In this document: one piece after another, positions 17,393 through 26,520 of the stretch | Layout of the letters: the number at the start of each line of letters is the position of its first letter | Numbering within the stretch: the first letter of the stretch is position 1 | Source: Rhizobiales bacterium 65-79 | Lineage (GTDB): Bacteria > Pseudomonadota > Alphaproteobacteria > Rhizobiales > Rhizobiaceae | DNA: 64,000 nt | NCBI GenBank assembly: GCA_001896885.1 | Contig: MKRJ01000023.1 | Location: 62,001-126,000, forward strand | Reading direction: 5' to 3' | Made by a program: the position numbers and the translations under genes | The notes under the pieces: model-generated | The model's database searches: none | What the model was told of the DNA's origin: nothing | Seen by the model: only the letters and a program-made list of their open reading frames with translations

Positions 17393-17797
17393 CTAGCGGC
17401 CGCGGCGGACGCGGGCCTTGCGCGCTGCGTAGCGGGCGTCGCGGGCGGCCTTGCGCTCGGCTTCGTCGACGAGCTGGCGCGCCAGGCGCTCACGATCCTC
17501 GGCCTCGCGGGCCTCGGCTTCGGCCTTGAGGCGGGCTTCCTCGGCGAGGCGGACCTCCCGCTCGGCGGCCTCGCGCACGGCGCGTTCGGCGGCCTCGCGG
17601 GCGAGCCGTTCCTGGCGTTCCTCTTCCTTCTGGCGTTCGCGCTCCTCGCGCGCCTTCAGGACGGCCTCGCGTTCAGCCTTCCTGGCGACCACGGCCGGAT
17701 CGTCCGGTCCGGGCCTTGCCTTGAATTTTTCGAGAAGTGCCTTCTTTGCCTCGGCCTGGGTCTTCAGTCGTTCCGTAAATTCCTTTTCCCTAAACAA
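17393..17797 (-). CDS. DUF6481 family charged coiled-coil protein
   Basis: A 134-residue protein made almost wholly of Glu, Arg, Ala and Lys, predicted as one long charged helix or coiled coil. The N-terminal part (TQAEAKKALLEKFKARPGPD and DPAVVARKAEREAV) matches the DUF6481 pattern known in Rhizobiales and related groups. Function is unknown. The start appears to be TTG at 17797, with CGGAG 10 bases upstream; there is no usable ATG. The C-terminus is very basic (KARVRRGR), which could allow RNA or DNA contact, but this is speculation. Confidence 0.82.
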   Translation of the reverse strand: MFREKEFTERLKTQAEAKKALLEKFKARPGPDDPAVVARKAEREAVLKAREERERQKEEERQERLAREAAERAVREAAEREVRLAEEARLKAEAEAREAEDRERLARQLVDEAERKAARDARYAARKARVRRGR

Positions 17798-17940
17798 TTC
17801 CGAATAGCTCCGTTCCGTTCCAATGCGGCTAGATGCGTCCCGCCAATGCCAAGTTCAAGTGAAAAATTGCGCTGGCTGGTATCGAATTCCTGCAGGCGTT
17901 ACACAAGAGCAACGTGAGGCACTAAGCGAGGGACCATCCA

Positions 17941-18975
17941 ATGGACGCGACGACGGCGCAGCGCATCTATCTCGTCAGGTATCCAGACGGCATGCCCACG
18001 GATGCCGACCTCAAGCTCGAATCGATGCCGATGCCTCGGCCCGGCGCGGACGAGATGCTCCTTCGCACCATCTATCTTTCCCTCGACCCCTACATGCGCG
18101 GGCGCATGAGCCCGGCGAAGTCCTACGCGAAGGGCATCAAGCCCGGCGATACGATGGTCGGCGCCACGGTCTCGGAGGTGATGGAAAGCAACCTCGACGG
18201 ATTCGCGCCGGGCGACATCGTCCTTTCCTACGACGGCTGGCAGACGCATGCCGTCTCCAACGGCAAGGGCGTCGTCAAGCTCGACCCGAAGGCCGCGCCG
18301 ATCACCACCGCGCTCGGCGTGCTCGGCATGCCGGGCTTCACGGCCTATGCCGGGCTGCTCGAGCACGGCCGTCCCAGAGAGGGCGAGACCGTCGTCGTAT
18401 CGGCCGCCTCCGGCGCCGTCGGCCAGATCGTCGGGCAGATCGCCAGGATCAAGGGATGCCGCGCCATCGGCATCGCCGGCGCCGACGACAAGTGCCGGAT
18501 GATCCTCGACGAATTCGGCTTCGACGCCGCCGTCAATTACAAGGACGCGGATTTCCGCGACCGGCTGGCGGAGGCGTGCCCGAAGGGCGTGGACATCTAT
18601 TTCGAGAATGTCGGCGGCGACGTCTTCCGCGCCGTGCTGCCGCTCCTCAACGATTTCGCCCGCATTCCCGTCTGCGGACGGATCGCGCACTACAACGACA
18701 CCACGCTGCCGGAAGGCCCCGACAGGCTGCCGCAATTCATGGGGATGGTGCTGACCAAACGGCTTTCGGTGCGCGGCTTCATCCAGTTCGACCATCTCGA
18801 CCTGTTGCCGGATTTCCGCCGCGACATGGCGGCGTGGATCCGCGACGGCAAGGTGCGCTACCGCGAGGACATCGTCGACGGCTTCGAGAACACGGTCGAA
18901 GCCTTCCGCGGCCTGCTCACCGGGCGCAACCGGGGCAAGCTCATCGTCAAGGTCGGCGACGACCCGACTCGTTGA
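17941..18975 (+). CDS. NADP-dependent oxidoreductase, zinc-free MDR family (CurA/YncB-like)
   Basis: The 344-residue protein belongs to the medium-chain dehydrogenase/reductase group lacking catalytic zinc. Seen features are the N-terminal LSLDPYMRGRMSP motif typical of leukotriene-B4-dehydrogenase-like 2-alkenal reductases, the nucleotide-binding loop VSAASGAVGQIVGQIARIKG (about 150-170), and VDIYFENVGGDVF. Such enzymes reduce the double bond of alpha,beta-unsaturated carbonyls with NADPH. It appears to be a single gene with its own promoter region; a GNAT gene follows 46 bases later and may share the transcript. Confidence 0.92.
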   Translation: MDATTAQRIYLVRYPDGMPTDADLKLESMPMPRPGADEMLLRTIYLSLDPYMRGRMSPAKSYAKGIKPGDTMVGATVSEVMESNLDGFAPGDIVLSYDGWQTHAVSNGKGVVKLDPKAAPITTALGVLGMPGFTAYAGLLEHGRPREGETVVVSAASGAVGQIVGQIARIKGCRAIGIAGADDKCRMILDEFGFDAAVNYKDADFRDRLAEACPKGVDIYFENVGGDVFRAVLPLLNDFARIPVCGRIAHYNDTTLPEGPDRLPQFMGMVLTKRLSVRGFIQFDHLDLLPDFRRDMAAWIRDGKVRYREDIVDGFENTVEAFRGLLTGRNRGKLIVKVGDDPTR

Positions 18976-19021
18976 TCTGTCATGGTCCGGCAATCGCCGG
19001 ATTTCAGGAGCCTTCGACAGC

Positions 19022-19639
19022 ATGTCCGACCTCCGGCTTGCCGGCACTATTGCGATCCTGGAGCCGCTCGAAACGAAGCACCGGGAAGCACTGTTGTCGG
19101 CGGCGGCCGACGGAAAGCTATGGGACCTCGCGGTCACCGTCGTGCCGGGTCCCGCAAGCATCGACAACTATATCGGGCGGGCTATTGCGGGCCGTGCGGA
19201 CGGTACCGTGATCCCTTTCGTCATCATCGAACGGAAGAGCGGCCGCGTGGTGGGTAGCACCAGGTTCTGGAAGATCGACAGATCCAACCGCAAGCTCGAG
19301 ATCGGCCACACCTGGCTGTCGCTTTCCGCACAGCGCACCGGAATCAATACCGAAGTCAAATATCTGATGCTCAGCCATGCCTTTGAGACGCTCGATTGCG
19401 TCCGCGTCCAGTTCACCACGGACGAACTCAACACCCGCTCGCGGGCGGCGATCCTGCGCCTCGGCGCAAAGGAGGAGGGCATTATACGCCATGAGCGGAT
19501 CATGCCGGACGGGCGCAAGCGCAATTCGATCCGCTTCAGCATCATCGACACCGAATGGCCCGCTGTGAAGGACGGCCTTCAACGACTGCTCGCCCGTGGG
19601 GCCGTCGATTCCGGCGGTGCGACAAAACTGCATAGCTGA
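19022..19639 (+). CDS. GNAT-family N-acetyltransferase (RimJ/RimL-like)
   Basis: A 205-residue protein with the Acetyltransf_3 fold: the N-terminal strand LRLAGTIAILEPLETKH, the beta-bulge region FVIIERKSGRVVGSTRF, and the acetyl-CoA loop with ALRLGAK-like sequence (SRAAILRLGAKEEGIIRHER). The motif IGHTWLSLSAQRTGINTEVK is characteristic of the subgroup that includes aminoglycoside- and ribosomal-protein-acetyltransferase-like enzymes. Substrate unknown. A strong terminator follows at 19765-19807. Confidence 0.9.
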   Translation: MSDLRLAGTIAILEPLETKHREALLSAAADGKLWDLAVTVVPGPASIDNYIGRAIAGRADGTVIPFVIIERKSGRVVGSTRFWKIDRSNRKLEIGHTWLSLSAQRTGINTEVKYLMLSHAFETLDCVRVQFTTDELNTRSRAAILRLGAKEEGIIRHERIMPDGRKRNSIRFSIIDTEWPAVKDGLQRLLARGAVDSGGATKLHS

Positions 19640-19764
19640 TTTGCCCGGGCGGCTCTTGGCGAATCTTCGGGGCGTGTCTATCTACGCGCCGTTGGCCGCC
19701 ATTCCTCCTCCCAGGCGGCCAGCCAAGAATGCGGCGCACCTCCTCCCGCGCCGCGTTTCAGATC

Positions 19765-19807
19765 GGGCTCGCCGGACCTCCTCCCCCGGCGGGCCCTTTT
19801 TGTTTTT
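19765..19807 (+). terminator. Rho-independent terminator
   Basis: GGGCTCGCCGG (19765-19775) pairs with CCGGCGGGCCC (19786-19796) with a single G-T wobble, and TTTTTGTTTTT follows at 19797-19807. This is a strong intrinsic terminator for the acetyltransferase transcript. The minus-strand ABC operon also ends here (stop 19817), so the stem may serve both directions. Confidence 0.85.
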
Positions 19808-19816
19808 GGGCGGATG

Positions 19817-20707
19817 CTATTCCTTCACCGCTCCCGTCATCGACGACACGTAGTAGTCCACGAAGAACGAGTAGAGGATTACGACCGGCAGCGACCCGAA
19901 GAGCGCGCCGGCCATGAGCGCTCCCCATTCGTAGATATCCGAGCGCACGAGCTCGGTCAGCACGCCGACCGGCACGGTCTTGTTCTCGGAAGACTGGATG
20001 AAGGTCAGCGCGTAGATGAACTCGTTCCACGACAGCGTGAAGGCGAAGATGCCGGCCGAGATCAGCCCTGGCACCGAGAGCGGCAGGATGATCCTGGCCA
20101 GGATCTGCCAGCGGCTCGCCCCGTCGATCAGGGCACATTCCTCCAGTTCGTAGGGTATGGAGCGGAAATAGCCCATCAGGAGCCAGGTACAGAACGGCAC
20201 CAGGAACGTCGGGTAGGTAAGGATCAGCGCCCATTTGGAATCGTAGAGGCCGAGCTTGAAAACCATCAGGGCGAGCGGGATGAACAAGATCGAGGGCGGC
20301 ACGAGATAGGCGAGGAAAATCGCCAGGCCCACATAGCGCGAACCGGAAAAGCGCAGGCGCTCGATGGCATAGGCGGCCAGAACCGATACGACGATCGAGA
20401 TCACCGTTGCCGCCACGGCGATGTACATCGTGTTCCACAGCCATGAGGGATAGGAAGTCTCGAACAGAAGATAGCGGACGTGCTGCAGTGTCGGCTTCAC
20501 GACCCAAAGGGGGCTGAAGTGCTTGTAGTCGGTGAGTTCGTCGTTCGGCTTGATGGCCGTTATGGTCATCCAGTAGAACGGGAACAGGAGCACGAACACG
20601 AACACGGCCAGCGGCAGATAGACCACGACGAGCCGGCGCGGCAGGCTGGTCAGGTAGCCCATCCCGCCCTCGTCGGCTCGAAGGGACGTCGAAGCGGCGT
20701 TCGCCAT
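19817..20707 (-). CDS. Sugar ABC transporter permease (MalG/UgpE-like)
   Basis: The 296-residue inner-membrane protein has six predicted helices and the EAA loop (ELEECALIDGASRWQILARIILPL) that docks with the ATPase. It is the last gene of a four-gene carbohydrate-importer (CUT1) operon. Its ATG at 20707 overlaps the stop of the preceding permease in the arrangement TGATG, indicating translational coupling. A cytoplasmic N-terminus of about 25 residues precedes the first helix. Substrate is unknown. Confidence 0.95.
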   Translation of the reverse strand: MANAASTSLRADEGGMGYLTSLPRRLVVVYLPLAVFVFVLLFPFYWMTITAIKPNDELTDYKHFSPLWVVKPTLQHVRYLLFETSYPSWLWNTMYIAVAATVISIVVSVLAAYAIERLRFSGSRYVGLAIFLAYLVPPSILFIPLALMVFKLGLYDSKWALILTYPTFLVPFCTWLLMGYFRSIPYELEECALIDGASRWQILARIILPLSVPGLISAGIFAFTLSWNEFIYALTFIQSSENKTVPVGVLTELVRSDIYEWGALMAGALFGSLPVVILYSFFVDYYVSSMTGAVKE

Positions 20708-21660
20708 CAGTCGCGCCCTCCCTGCTGCCAGCGGCGGCGCTGCATTCCGAAATAGCTGAACAGGATCGCGGCGAGCAGGAACGGGATCATCGCCACCGCG
20801 ATCGCCGCGCCTTCGCCCAGATGACCGCCGGGGATGGCGCGCTGGAAGGACAGCGTCGCCATCAGGTGCGTGGCGTTCACGGGGCCGCCCCGCGTCAGCA
20901 CGTAGATGAGCTGGAAATCCGTAAAGGTGAAAAGCACCGAAAACGTCATGACCACCGCGATGATCGGGGTAAGCATCGGAAGCGTCACGTGCCGGAAGCG
21001 CTGCCATCCGTTGGCGCCGTCGAGCGTCGCCGCCTCGTAGAGCGAGGGCGAGATGGTCTGCAGTCCGGCGAGAAGCGTGATGGCCACGAAAGGGATGCCG
21101 CGCCAGATGTTGGCGGCGATGACGGAGGCGCGCGCCAGGGTCGGGTCGCCGAGGAAGTTGATGGGGCGGTCTATGATGCCGAGCCTGATCAGCGACCACG
21201 AAACGATCGAGAACTGGGCATCGTAGATCCACCAGAAAGCGATGGCCGAAAGTACTGTCGGCACCACCCAGGGCAACAGGACGATGGCGCGGAAGAAGGC
21301 CTTGAAGGGCAGCCGCTCGTTGAGAATCAGCGCCAGCCAAAGGCCAAGCGCGAATTTCACGACCGATGCGACGACGGTGTAGAGAATGGTGTTGAAGACG
21401 GCGAGCCAGAAGACGCTGTCCGTCCAAAGGTCCTCATAGTTTTCCAGCCCGATGAAGATGCCGGGCCGGCCGATCTGGGTATCGGTGAAGCCCAGCCAGA
21501 TGCCGAGCCCGAGCGGATAGGTGAGGAAAACGAGCAGGATGACCGCCGCCGGGAAGAGGAAGACCATCCCGAGCAGGAGCCGACTTTCCCGAAGCCGCGC
21601 GAGAATGCCGCGCGAATCGATTGGGGCGGCCGGCAACGTCATCGGTGCGGCTTCGTTCAT
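20707..21660 (-). CDS. Sugar ABC transporter permease (MalF/UgpA-like)
   Basis: A 317-residue membrane protein with about six helices and the EAA motif (SLYEAATLDGANGWQRFRHV) typical of binding-protein-dependent permeases. It pairs with the MalG-like permease encoded immediately downstream to form the membrane channel. A 128-base gap separates it from the binding-protein gene upstream and carries a stable hairpin (21718-21745) that could set lower expression of the permeases relative to the binding protein. Confidence 0.95.
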   Translation of the reverse strand: MNEAAPMTLPAAPIDSRGILARLRESRLLLGMVFLFPAAVILLVFLTYPLGLGIWLGFTDTQIGRPGIFIGLENYEDLWTDSVFWLAVFNTILYTVVASVVKFALGLWLALILNERLPFKAFFRAIVLLPWVVPTVLSAIAFWWIYDAQFSIVSWSLIRLGIIDRPINFLGDPTLARASVIAANIWRGIPFVAITLLAGLQTISPSLYEAATLDGANGWQRFRHVTLPMLTPIIAVVMTFSVLFTFTDFQLIYVLTRGGPVNATHLMATLSFQRAIPGGHLGEGAAIAVAMIPFLLAAILFSYFGMQRRRWQQGGRD

Positions 21661-21717
21661 CCGATCCTTCCCGCTATCGGCGCCAACCGGCGCAGGCAGA
21701 TCCTCAACTGCAGAAGA

Positions 21718-21745
21718 CCGGCGGCCGCCTCGATGGGGCCGCCGG
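21718..21745 (-). promoter_or_regulatory. Intercistronic hairpin between binding-protein and permease genes
   Basis: CCGGCGGCC (21718-21726) and GGCCGCCGG (21737-21745) form a perfect 9-bp GC-rich stem with a 10-base loop. Hairpins at this position in ABC operons are known to protect the upstream binding-protein mRNA from 3' decay. There is no T tract, so a full terminator is unlikely. Confidence 0.55.
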
Positions 21746-21788
21746 CATCGTTCCGATGTCCTGCCAAAGACCTCGGCTCAGGTCCGCC

Positions 21789-23111
21789 TCACGTCTTGTA
21801 GTACCGCTTAGCGCGCTCCTCGGCGCGCGCGGCCGCATCCTTGGGGGAGCGCTGGCCCGTCACGGCCTCGGCAAACATGTCGACAAGGACGTAGTCGGCC
21901 ATCACGGCGGCCGAAGCTGGCCCGAGCGGACCCGCGTAGCCGTTGGTTCGCAACGTCTCCGATGCCTTGGCGTAAGGCGCATTGACCGGATCCGAGGTCC
22001 AGACCGGGTTGTCGGCGTACGCCTTCAGCGTCTGGCAGCAATAAGCGCTCGACGCCGTGATCCAGTCGTCCATCCGCGGCTTCTCGAACATATACTGAAG
22101 ATAAGCTTTCGCCGCGTTCGGATATTTCGAATATTTGAAGATGACGGCGCTGGTGACCTGGTGCAGTTCCACGTCCTTGCCGCTCTTGCCGACCGGCAGG
22201 TTGGTGGTGCCGATGTCCTTGGCGATTTCCGCCAGCTTGGGATCGTTCTTCGCCGCGTAGTAGGCCGAAACGCCGTTGGCAATGACCGATACCTGTCCGG
22301 CCAGGAAGGCACGATTGTTGTTGACGTCGAGCCAGCTTTCAGTCCCGGGAATGAAGGTCTTGTAGAGTTCGGTGGCGTACTTGATCGCCTCGATCGTCTC
22401 GGGGCTGTTGATGGTGACGTTGCTCTTCTCGTCGACCATCTTGCCGTCATGGCTCCACAGGAGCCAATGCGCATAGTTGTTGCCGTCGCCGACGCCGTGA
22501 CCGTGGGTGAAGCCGGCAGGCATCAGGCCCTTCGACTTGAGCGCCTGGCAGAGCTTCAGGAAGCTGTCCGTATCCTTGGGGAATTCGCTGAATCCGGCCT
22601 TTTCGACAATGCTCTTGCGGTAGACGATGGCGTTGCCGATCGTGGCGATGGGAAGGCCGACGAACTTGCCGTCATTGGTGGCATAGGATTTCGGGCCGTC
22701 ATACCAGCCGCCATACTTGCCGCCGAGATAGTCGGCAAGATCGGTCAGGTCGACCAGCTTGTCGGGATATTGCTGCGGATCATCGAACCAGACCCACATG
22801 ATATCCGGGCCGGACCCGACATTGGCCGCGACGGCGGCCTTCGGGCGGATGTCCTCCCAGCTTTCCTTGTCGATACGAACCTCGATGCCGGTATCCTGGG
22901 TGAATTTCTTGGTGTTGGCGATCCAGGCGGCCTCTTCGGACGGCACGAAGGGCGACCAGCGCGTAACGCGCAGCGATGCACCTTCCTCCGGCTTGTACTT
23001 CAGCGCTGGAGTGGCCTCGGCGGCCACCTTGCCCGCCCCGATCAGCGGCAATCCGGCCGCGCCGACCGCAAGGCCGGCGCCCGTACGCAACAGGTCGCGT
23101 CGTGAAATCAT
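21789..23111 (-). CDS. Extracellular sugar-binding protein of ABC importer (SBP_bac_1), Tat-type signal
   Basis: This 440-residue periplasmic protein opens with a twin-arginine signal (SRRDLLRTGAGLAVG) and an export segment ending near residue 31. It has the family-1 binding-protein pattern: SGPDIMWVWFDDP near the ligand site, GLPIATIGNAIVYRKS, and a C-terminal RSPKDAAARAEERAK helix that closes the fold. It follows the ATPase gene with one base between stop and start, and its GGAGG ribosome site lies within the end of that gene. The substrate is probably a sugar or oligosaccharide but is not identifiable. Confidence 0.94.
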   Translation of the reverse strand: MISRRDLLRTGAGLAVGAAGLPLIGAGKVAAEATPALKYKPEEGASLRVTRWSPFVPSEEAAWIANTKKFTQDTGIEVRIDKESWEDIRPKAAVAANVGSGPDIMWVWFDDPQQYPDKLVDLTDLADYLGGKYGGWYDGPKSYATNDGKFVGLPIATIGNAIVYRKSIVEKAGFSEFPKDTDSFLKLCQALKSKGLMPAGFTHGHGVGDGNNYAHWLLWSHDGKMVDEKSNVTINSPETIEAIKYATELYKTFIPGTESWLDVNNNRAFLAGQVSVIANGVSAYYAAKNDPKLAEIAKDIGTTNLPVGKSGKDVELHQVTSAVIFKYSKYPNAAKAYLQYMFEKPRMDDWITASSAYCCQTLKAYADNPVWTSDPVNAPYAKASETLRTNGYAGPLGPASAAVMADYVLVDMFAEAVTGQRSPKDAAARAEERAKRYYKT

Positions 23112-23112
23112 T

Positions 23113-24234
23113 TCATCTTCCTCCGCTCTTCATTCGCCTGTCCGAAGGCTGCTTATCATCCTGCACGAGGCCGCCGAGCCGTTTGCCGGTCTCGGCGTCG
23201 AACAGGTGGACCTGATCCCGCTCGGGCGCGAGCCGGATGGTCGCGCCGGGCTCGAAACGGTGGCGTTCGCGGAAGATGGCGGTGATCTGCTCGTCGCCGA
23301 TCTTCGCGAATACCTGGATCTCGGAGCCGGTCGGCTCGACGACGGTGACCTCGGCGGGCACACCGTCGTCCGAAAGGTCGATATGCTCGGGCCGGATGCC
23401 ATAGACAGCCGCGCGCCCGGCCGCGCCTTCCGGCACGGAAGCGAGAGGCAGCACCGCGCCGCCTTCAGCACGGAACGTCGCCGAGCCGTCGTCGGCGACG
23501 CGGCCCTTGAGGAAATTCATGGAGGGCGAGCCGATGAAACCGGCGACGAAGATGTTGTCCGGCTGGTCGTAGAGATCCAGCGGCGAGCCCATCTGCTCGA
23601 CGATGCCGTCATGCATCACGACGATCTTGTCGGCCATGGTCATCGCCTCGACCTGGTCGTGGGTGACATAGACGGTGGTCGTCTTCAGCCGCTGGTGAAG
23701 TTCCTTGATCTCGGTGCGCATGGCCACGCGCAGCTTGGCGTCGAGGTTGGAAAGCGGCTCGTCGAATAGGAATACCTGCGGGTTGCGCACGATGGCGCGG
23801 CCCATGGCGACGCGCTGGCGCTGGCCGCCGGAAAGCTGGCGCGGATAACGCTCGAGCAACGGCAGAAGGCCGAGGATCTCCGCTGCGCGCCGGACGCTCG
23901 CCTCGATCTCCGATTTCGGCGCGCCGCGCAGCCTCAGCGAAAAGGCCATGTTCTGCGAGACGGTCATGTGCGGGTAGAGCGCGTAGTTCTGGAACACCAT
24001 GGCGATGTCCCGTTCCTTCGGGGGCAGATTGTTCACCACGCGCTCGCCGATGGCGATATGGCCGCCGGTGATCTGCTCCAGCCCCGCGATCATGCGCAAA
24101 AGGGTCGATTTACCGCAGCCCGACGGGCCGACGAGCACGACGAACTCGCCGTCCGCTATGTCTATCGAAACGCCGTGGATGACCTCGGTCGCCCCGTAGG
24201 CCTTGCGAACGTCACGAATGGACACGTTTGCCAT
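23113..24234 (-). CDS. Sugar ABC transporter ATP-binding protein (MalK/UgpC-like)
   Basis: The 373-residue protein has an N-terminal ABC ATPase (Walker A GPSGCGKST, Q-loop FQNYALYPHM, signature LSGGQRQRVAMGRA, Walker B FLFDEPLSNLDAKLR, switch His in YVTHDQVEA) and a C-terminal TOBE regulatory domain from about residue 240 (GIRPEHIDLSDDGV). It is the first gene of the operon and energises uptake with the two downstream permeases. Placing the ATPase gene first is less common than having the binding-protein gene first. The 171 bases upstream should contain the operon promoter, but I saw no clear operator. Confidence 0.95.
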   Translation of the reverse strand: MANVSIRDVRKAYGATEVIHGVSIDIADGEFVVLVGPSGCGKSTLLRMIAGLEQITGGHIAIGERVVNNLPPKERDIAMVFQNYALYPHMTVSQNMAFSLRLRGAPKSEIEASVRRAAEILGLLPLLERYPRQLSGGQRQRVAMGRAIVRNPQVFLFDEPLSNLDAKLRVAMRTEIKELHQRLKTTTVYVTHDQVEAMTMADKIVVMHDGIVEQMGSPLDLYDQPDNIFVAGFIGSPSMNFLKGRVADDGSATFRAEGGAVLPLASVPEGAAGRAAVYGIRPEHIDLSDDGVPAEVTVVEPTGSEIQVFAKIGDEQITAIFRERHRFEPGATIRLAPERDQVHLFDAETGKRLGGLVQDDKQPSDRRMKSGGR

Positions 24235-24405
24235 GCAAACAGCCTCCTCCCAGCTCTCGTGTTGGGCGAAGGCAGATGCCGGCGCGACCGGCCCCCTCGA
24301 TGCGTACGCCCGTTTTGCGACGCGATGATTGCATGCCTCGCCGCATATGCCAAGACGGTAGCGCTGTCATCGTCCACTGGCTGGGCTCGTAGTCCGGCCC
24401 CATGT

Positions 24406-25701
24406 TCAGGGCACCGCCTTCACGAGTTCGGCATCGGGGAAGCAGGTCTGCTCGCGGCCGTTCTTCGCCTGCCATTCGCCGATCGAACGGCGCGTCTTAA
24501 AACCGGGAAAGCCGTCGGCGCCGCCGACATCGTAGCCCTTCTTCTCCAATGCGCGTTGCAGCGCCGCCACGTCGGAGCGGTAGAGGCCGCCGACCTTGCC
24601 CCAGGCGGCCGAGAAGTCCTTCGCGCCGCCCTCCATCCGGTCGGCCGCGTGACCGACGAAGAGCGCATAGAGATCGCTGTTGTTGTACTGTTTCAGGACG
24701 TAGAAATTCGGCGTGACGATGAAGGCGGGACCGAAGCGGCCCGCCGGCATCAGTAGGAAGGCTTTCCTTTTCCGCTCCGACGCGGGAAAATCCTTGCCAT
24801 CCACCCGCTTGACGCCCCTCTTGAGCCAGTCGTCGAGAGTATAGGGCCGATCCGGTCCTTCGAGCGAGCAGGGTACCGATGCCGGCACCTTGGCTTCCCA
24901 GCCCCAGCCGCGGCCCCTCTCCCAGTGATATTGCTCCAGGTAATGCGCGATCGAGGCGAGCGTATCGGGCACCGAATTCCAGATGTCGCGCTTGCCGTCG
25001 CCGTCGAAATCGACGGCGTGCTCCAGATAGGACGAGGGCAGGAATTGCGGCTGCCCAAGCGCGCCCGCCCAGGAACTCTTCATCGTTCCGACGTCGATAT
25101 AGCCCTTCTGGACGATCTCCAGCGCGGCCAGCAATTCCTTGCGGAAGAGGTCCTTGCGCAACGCCATGAACGCCTTGGTGCCGAGCACCTCGAAGGCGTC
25201 GTAGGGAATCTTGACGGAGCCGAATTGCGTCTCGCGCCCCCAGATGGCGAGCACGATCGGCCCAGGGACACCGTAGCGTTTCTCGACGGCTGCGAGGACC
25301 GGGCCATAGCGATCGAGCCTCGCACGGCCGCCGGAGACGACCGGTCCGATCGCACCTTCCGCGAAATAGGCGCCGGGCGAGCCGAATTCCGCCTGATGCT
25401 GGACTTGCGGCACCTGCGGCTTCTCGCCGGGCGGAACGAGGTCCGGCAGTTTCCAGTTGAGCGAGACGCCCTTGAAGGCCGCCTTAAAGGTCGCTTCGGA
25501 AATGCCGAGTTTCCTCGCGTCCGGCCATAGATCGTCGGCCAGCCAGGCCTGGAACTGCTTTTCGATGGCGGCATGGTCGGCGGCACGGGCGCTGGTGGAA
25601 ATCGAGATGAGGAGAAGGGTAGCGATCAGTGAAAAAGCGAAGTGGAGGCCAATCAGGAAACCATGCCGCCGCTTCGCACCGCCCTCTGTCCTGCCGGACA
25701 T
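24406..25701 (-). CDS. Lytic murein transglycosylase, MltB family, with C-terminal peptidoglycan-binding domain
   Basis: The 431-residue periplasmic enzyme cleaves the glycan strand of peptidoglycan. It has a signal peptide (residues about 10-41, cut after STSARA), an SLT_2 catalytic domain with the catalytic Glu in AIWGRETQFGS and the typical WAGALGQPQFLPSSYLEHAVDFDGDG, and a PG_binding_1 domain at the C-terminus (RSDVAALQRALEKKGYDVGG). No lipobox is present. The ATG at 25701 and its ribosome site GAGGGGG lie inside the palindromic repeat at 25682-25831, so that repeat has been recruited as the translation start; no other ATG precedes the signal peptide. Confidence 0.92.
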   Translation of the reverse strand: MSGRTEGGAKRRHGFLIGLHFAFSLIATLLLISISTSARAADHAAIEKQFQAWLADDLWPDARKLGISEATFKAAFKGVSLNWKLPDLVPPGEKPQVPQVQHQAEFGSPGAYFAEGAIGPVVSGGRARLDRYGPVLAAVEKRYGVPGPIVLAIWGRETQFGSVKIPYDAFEVLGTKAFMALRKDLFRKELLAALEIVQKGYIDVGTMKSSWAGALGQPQFLPSSYLEHAVDFDGDGKRDIWNSVPDTLASIAHYLEQYHWERGRGWGWEAKVPASVPCSLEGPDRPYTLDDWLKRGVKRVDGKDFPASERKRKAFLLMPAGRFGPAFIVTPNFYVLKQYNNSDLYALFVGHAADRMEGGAKDFSAAWGKVGGLYRSDVAALQRALEKKGYDVGGADGFPGFKTRRSIGEWQAKNGREQTCFPDAELVKAVP

Positions 25702-25831
25702 CTCCCCCTCAAGGGGGGAGATCGGCCGGCATCGCGGCCTCCGCCAAATCTCCAAGATTGCAAAAGGAGTGCAGGCAGTGAGGCCGGTTTGATCTCCCCC
25801 CTTGAGGGGGAGATGTCCGGCAGGACAGAGG
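25682..25831. repeat. 150-bp palindromic repeat (RIME/MITE-like), 41-bp inverted arms
   Basis: The arm at 25682-25723 and the arm at 25791-25831 are inverted copies identical except for one extra G in the left copy. Each contains an inner palindrome of the form CTCCCCCTcaAGGGGGAG. About 67 bases separate them. The sequence (CCGGACATCTCCCCCTCAAG) belongs to a type of non-coding element scattered through rhizobial genomes. It lies between recR and the transglycosylase gene and supplies the latter's start codon. Confidence 0.85.
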
Positions 25832-25883
25832 GGGGTGTCATAGGGCGGAGTTCTGACCGAAAATGTTCCCTTCCCTTCCCACA

Positions 25884-26489
25884 TCAAAACGCCGTCCGCG
25901 ACTTCAGCGCCGCCGAGAGCGTTCCCTCGTCGAGATAGTCGAGTTCGCCGCCGACAGGCACGCCATGCGCCAGCCGCGTCACCTTCACTCCCAACCCGGA
26001 AAGCTGGTCGGTGATGTAATGCGCGGTGGTCTGGCCCTCGACGGTGGCGTTGACGGCCAGGATGACCTCATTGACGCCACCGGCCGCGACGCGGCTCACC
26101 AGCGATTTCAAATTGATGTCGTCCGGGCCGACCCCGTCGAGCGGCGAGAGCGTGCCGCCCAGCACATGAAAGCGCGCATTCATTGCGCCGGCCCGCTCGA
26201 GCGCCCACAGGTCGGCGACATCCTCCACGACAATCAGCGTGGTGCCGTCACGGCGCGGATCGGTGCAGACGCTGCAGGGATCGGCGGTATCGACATTGCC
26301 GCAGACCGAGCAGACGCGGACCTTGTCCACGGCCTCGGCCATGGCTGAGGCGAGCGGTCCCAGCAATTGTTCCTTCTTCTTGATCAGATGCAGCGCCGCG
26401 CGCCGAGCCGAGCGCGGCCCCAGCCCCGGCACCTTGGCGAGGAGCTGGATCAGGCGTTCGATCTCGGGGCCGGAGATGGATTTGGGCAT
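25884..26489 (-). CDS. recR: Recombination mediator protein RecR
   Basis: RecR acts with RecF and RecO in loading RecA at single-stranded gaps. The 201-residue protein has the helix-hairpin-helix region ([20 protein letters not shown]), the four-cysteine zinc finger ([16 protein letters not shown]), and a Toprim domain ([17 protein letters not shown]). Size matches the family exactly. It is the last gene of the dnaX-ybaB-recR cluster; a 129-base gap with an imperfect inverted repeat separates it from ybaB. Confidence 0.97.
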   Translation of the reverse strand: MPKSISGPEIERLIQLLAKVPGLGPRSARRAALHLIKKKEQLLGPLASAMAEAVDKVRVCSVCGNVDTADPCSVCTDPRRDGTTLIVVEDVADLWALERAGAMNARFHVLGGTLSPLDGVGPDDINLKSLVSRVAAGGVNEVILAVNATVEGQTTAHYITDQLSGLGVKVTRLAHGVPVGGELDYLDEGTLSAALKSRTAF

Positions 26490-26520
26490 GAGCGTATCGA
26501 GCCGTTGATATGGCGGGCTT

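Noticed and set aside
17880..17895. TATCGAATTCCTGCAG resembles a cloning-vector polylinker (EcoRI-PstI).
   Set aside because: The flanking bases do not continue the polylinker on either side, and the region is a normal gene gap before the MDR reductase; chance is the simpler explanation, though a vector screen of the assembly would settle it.
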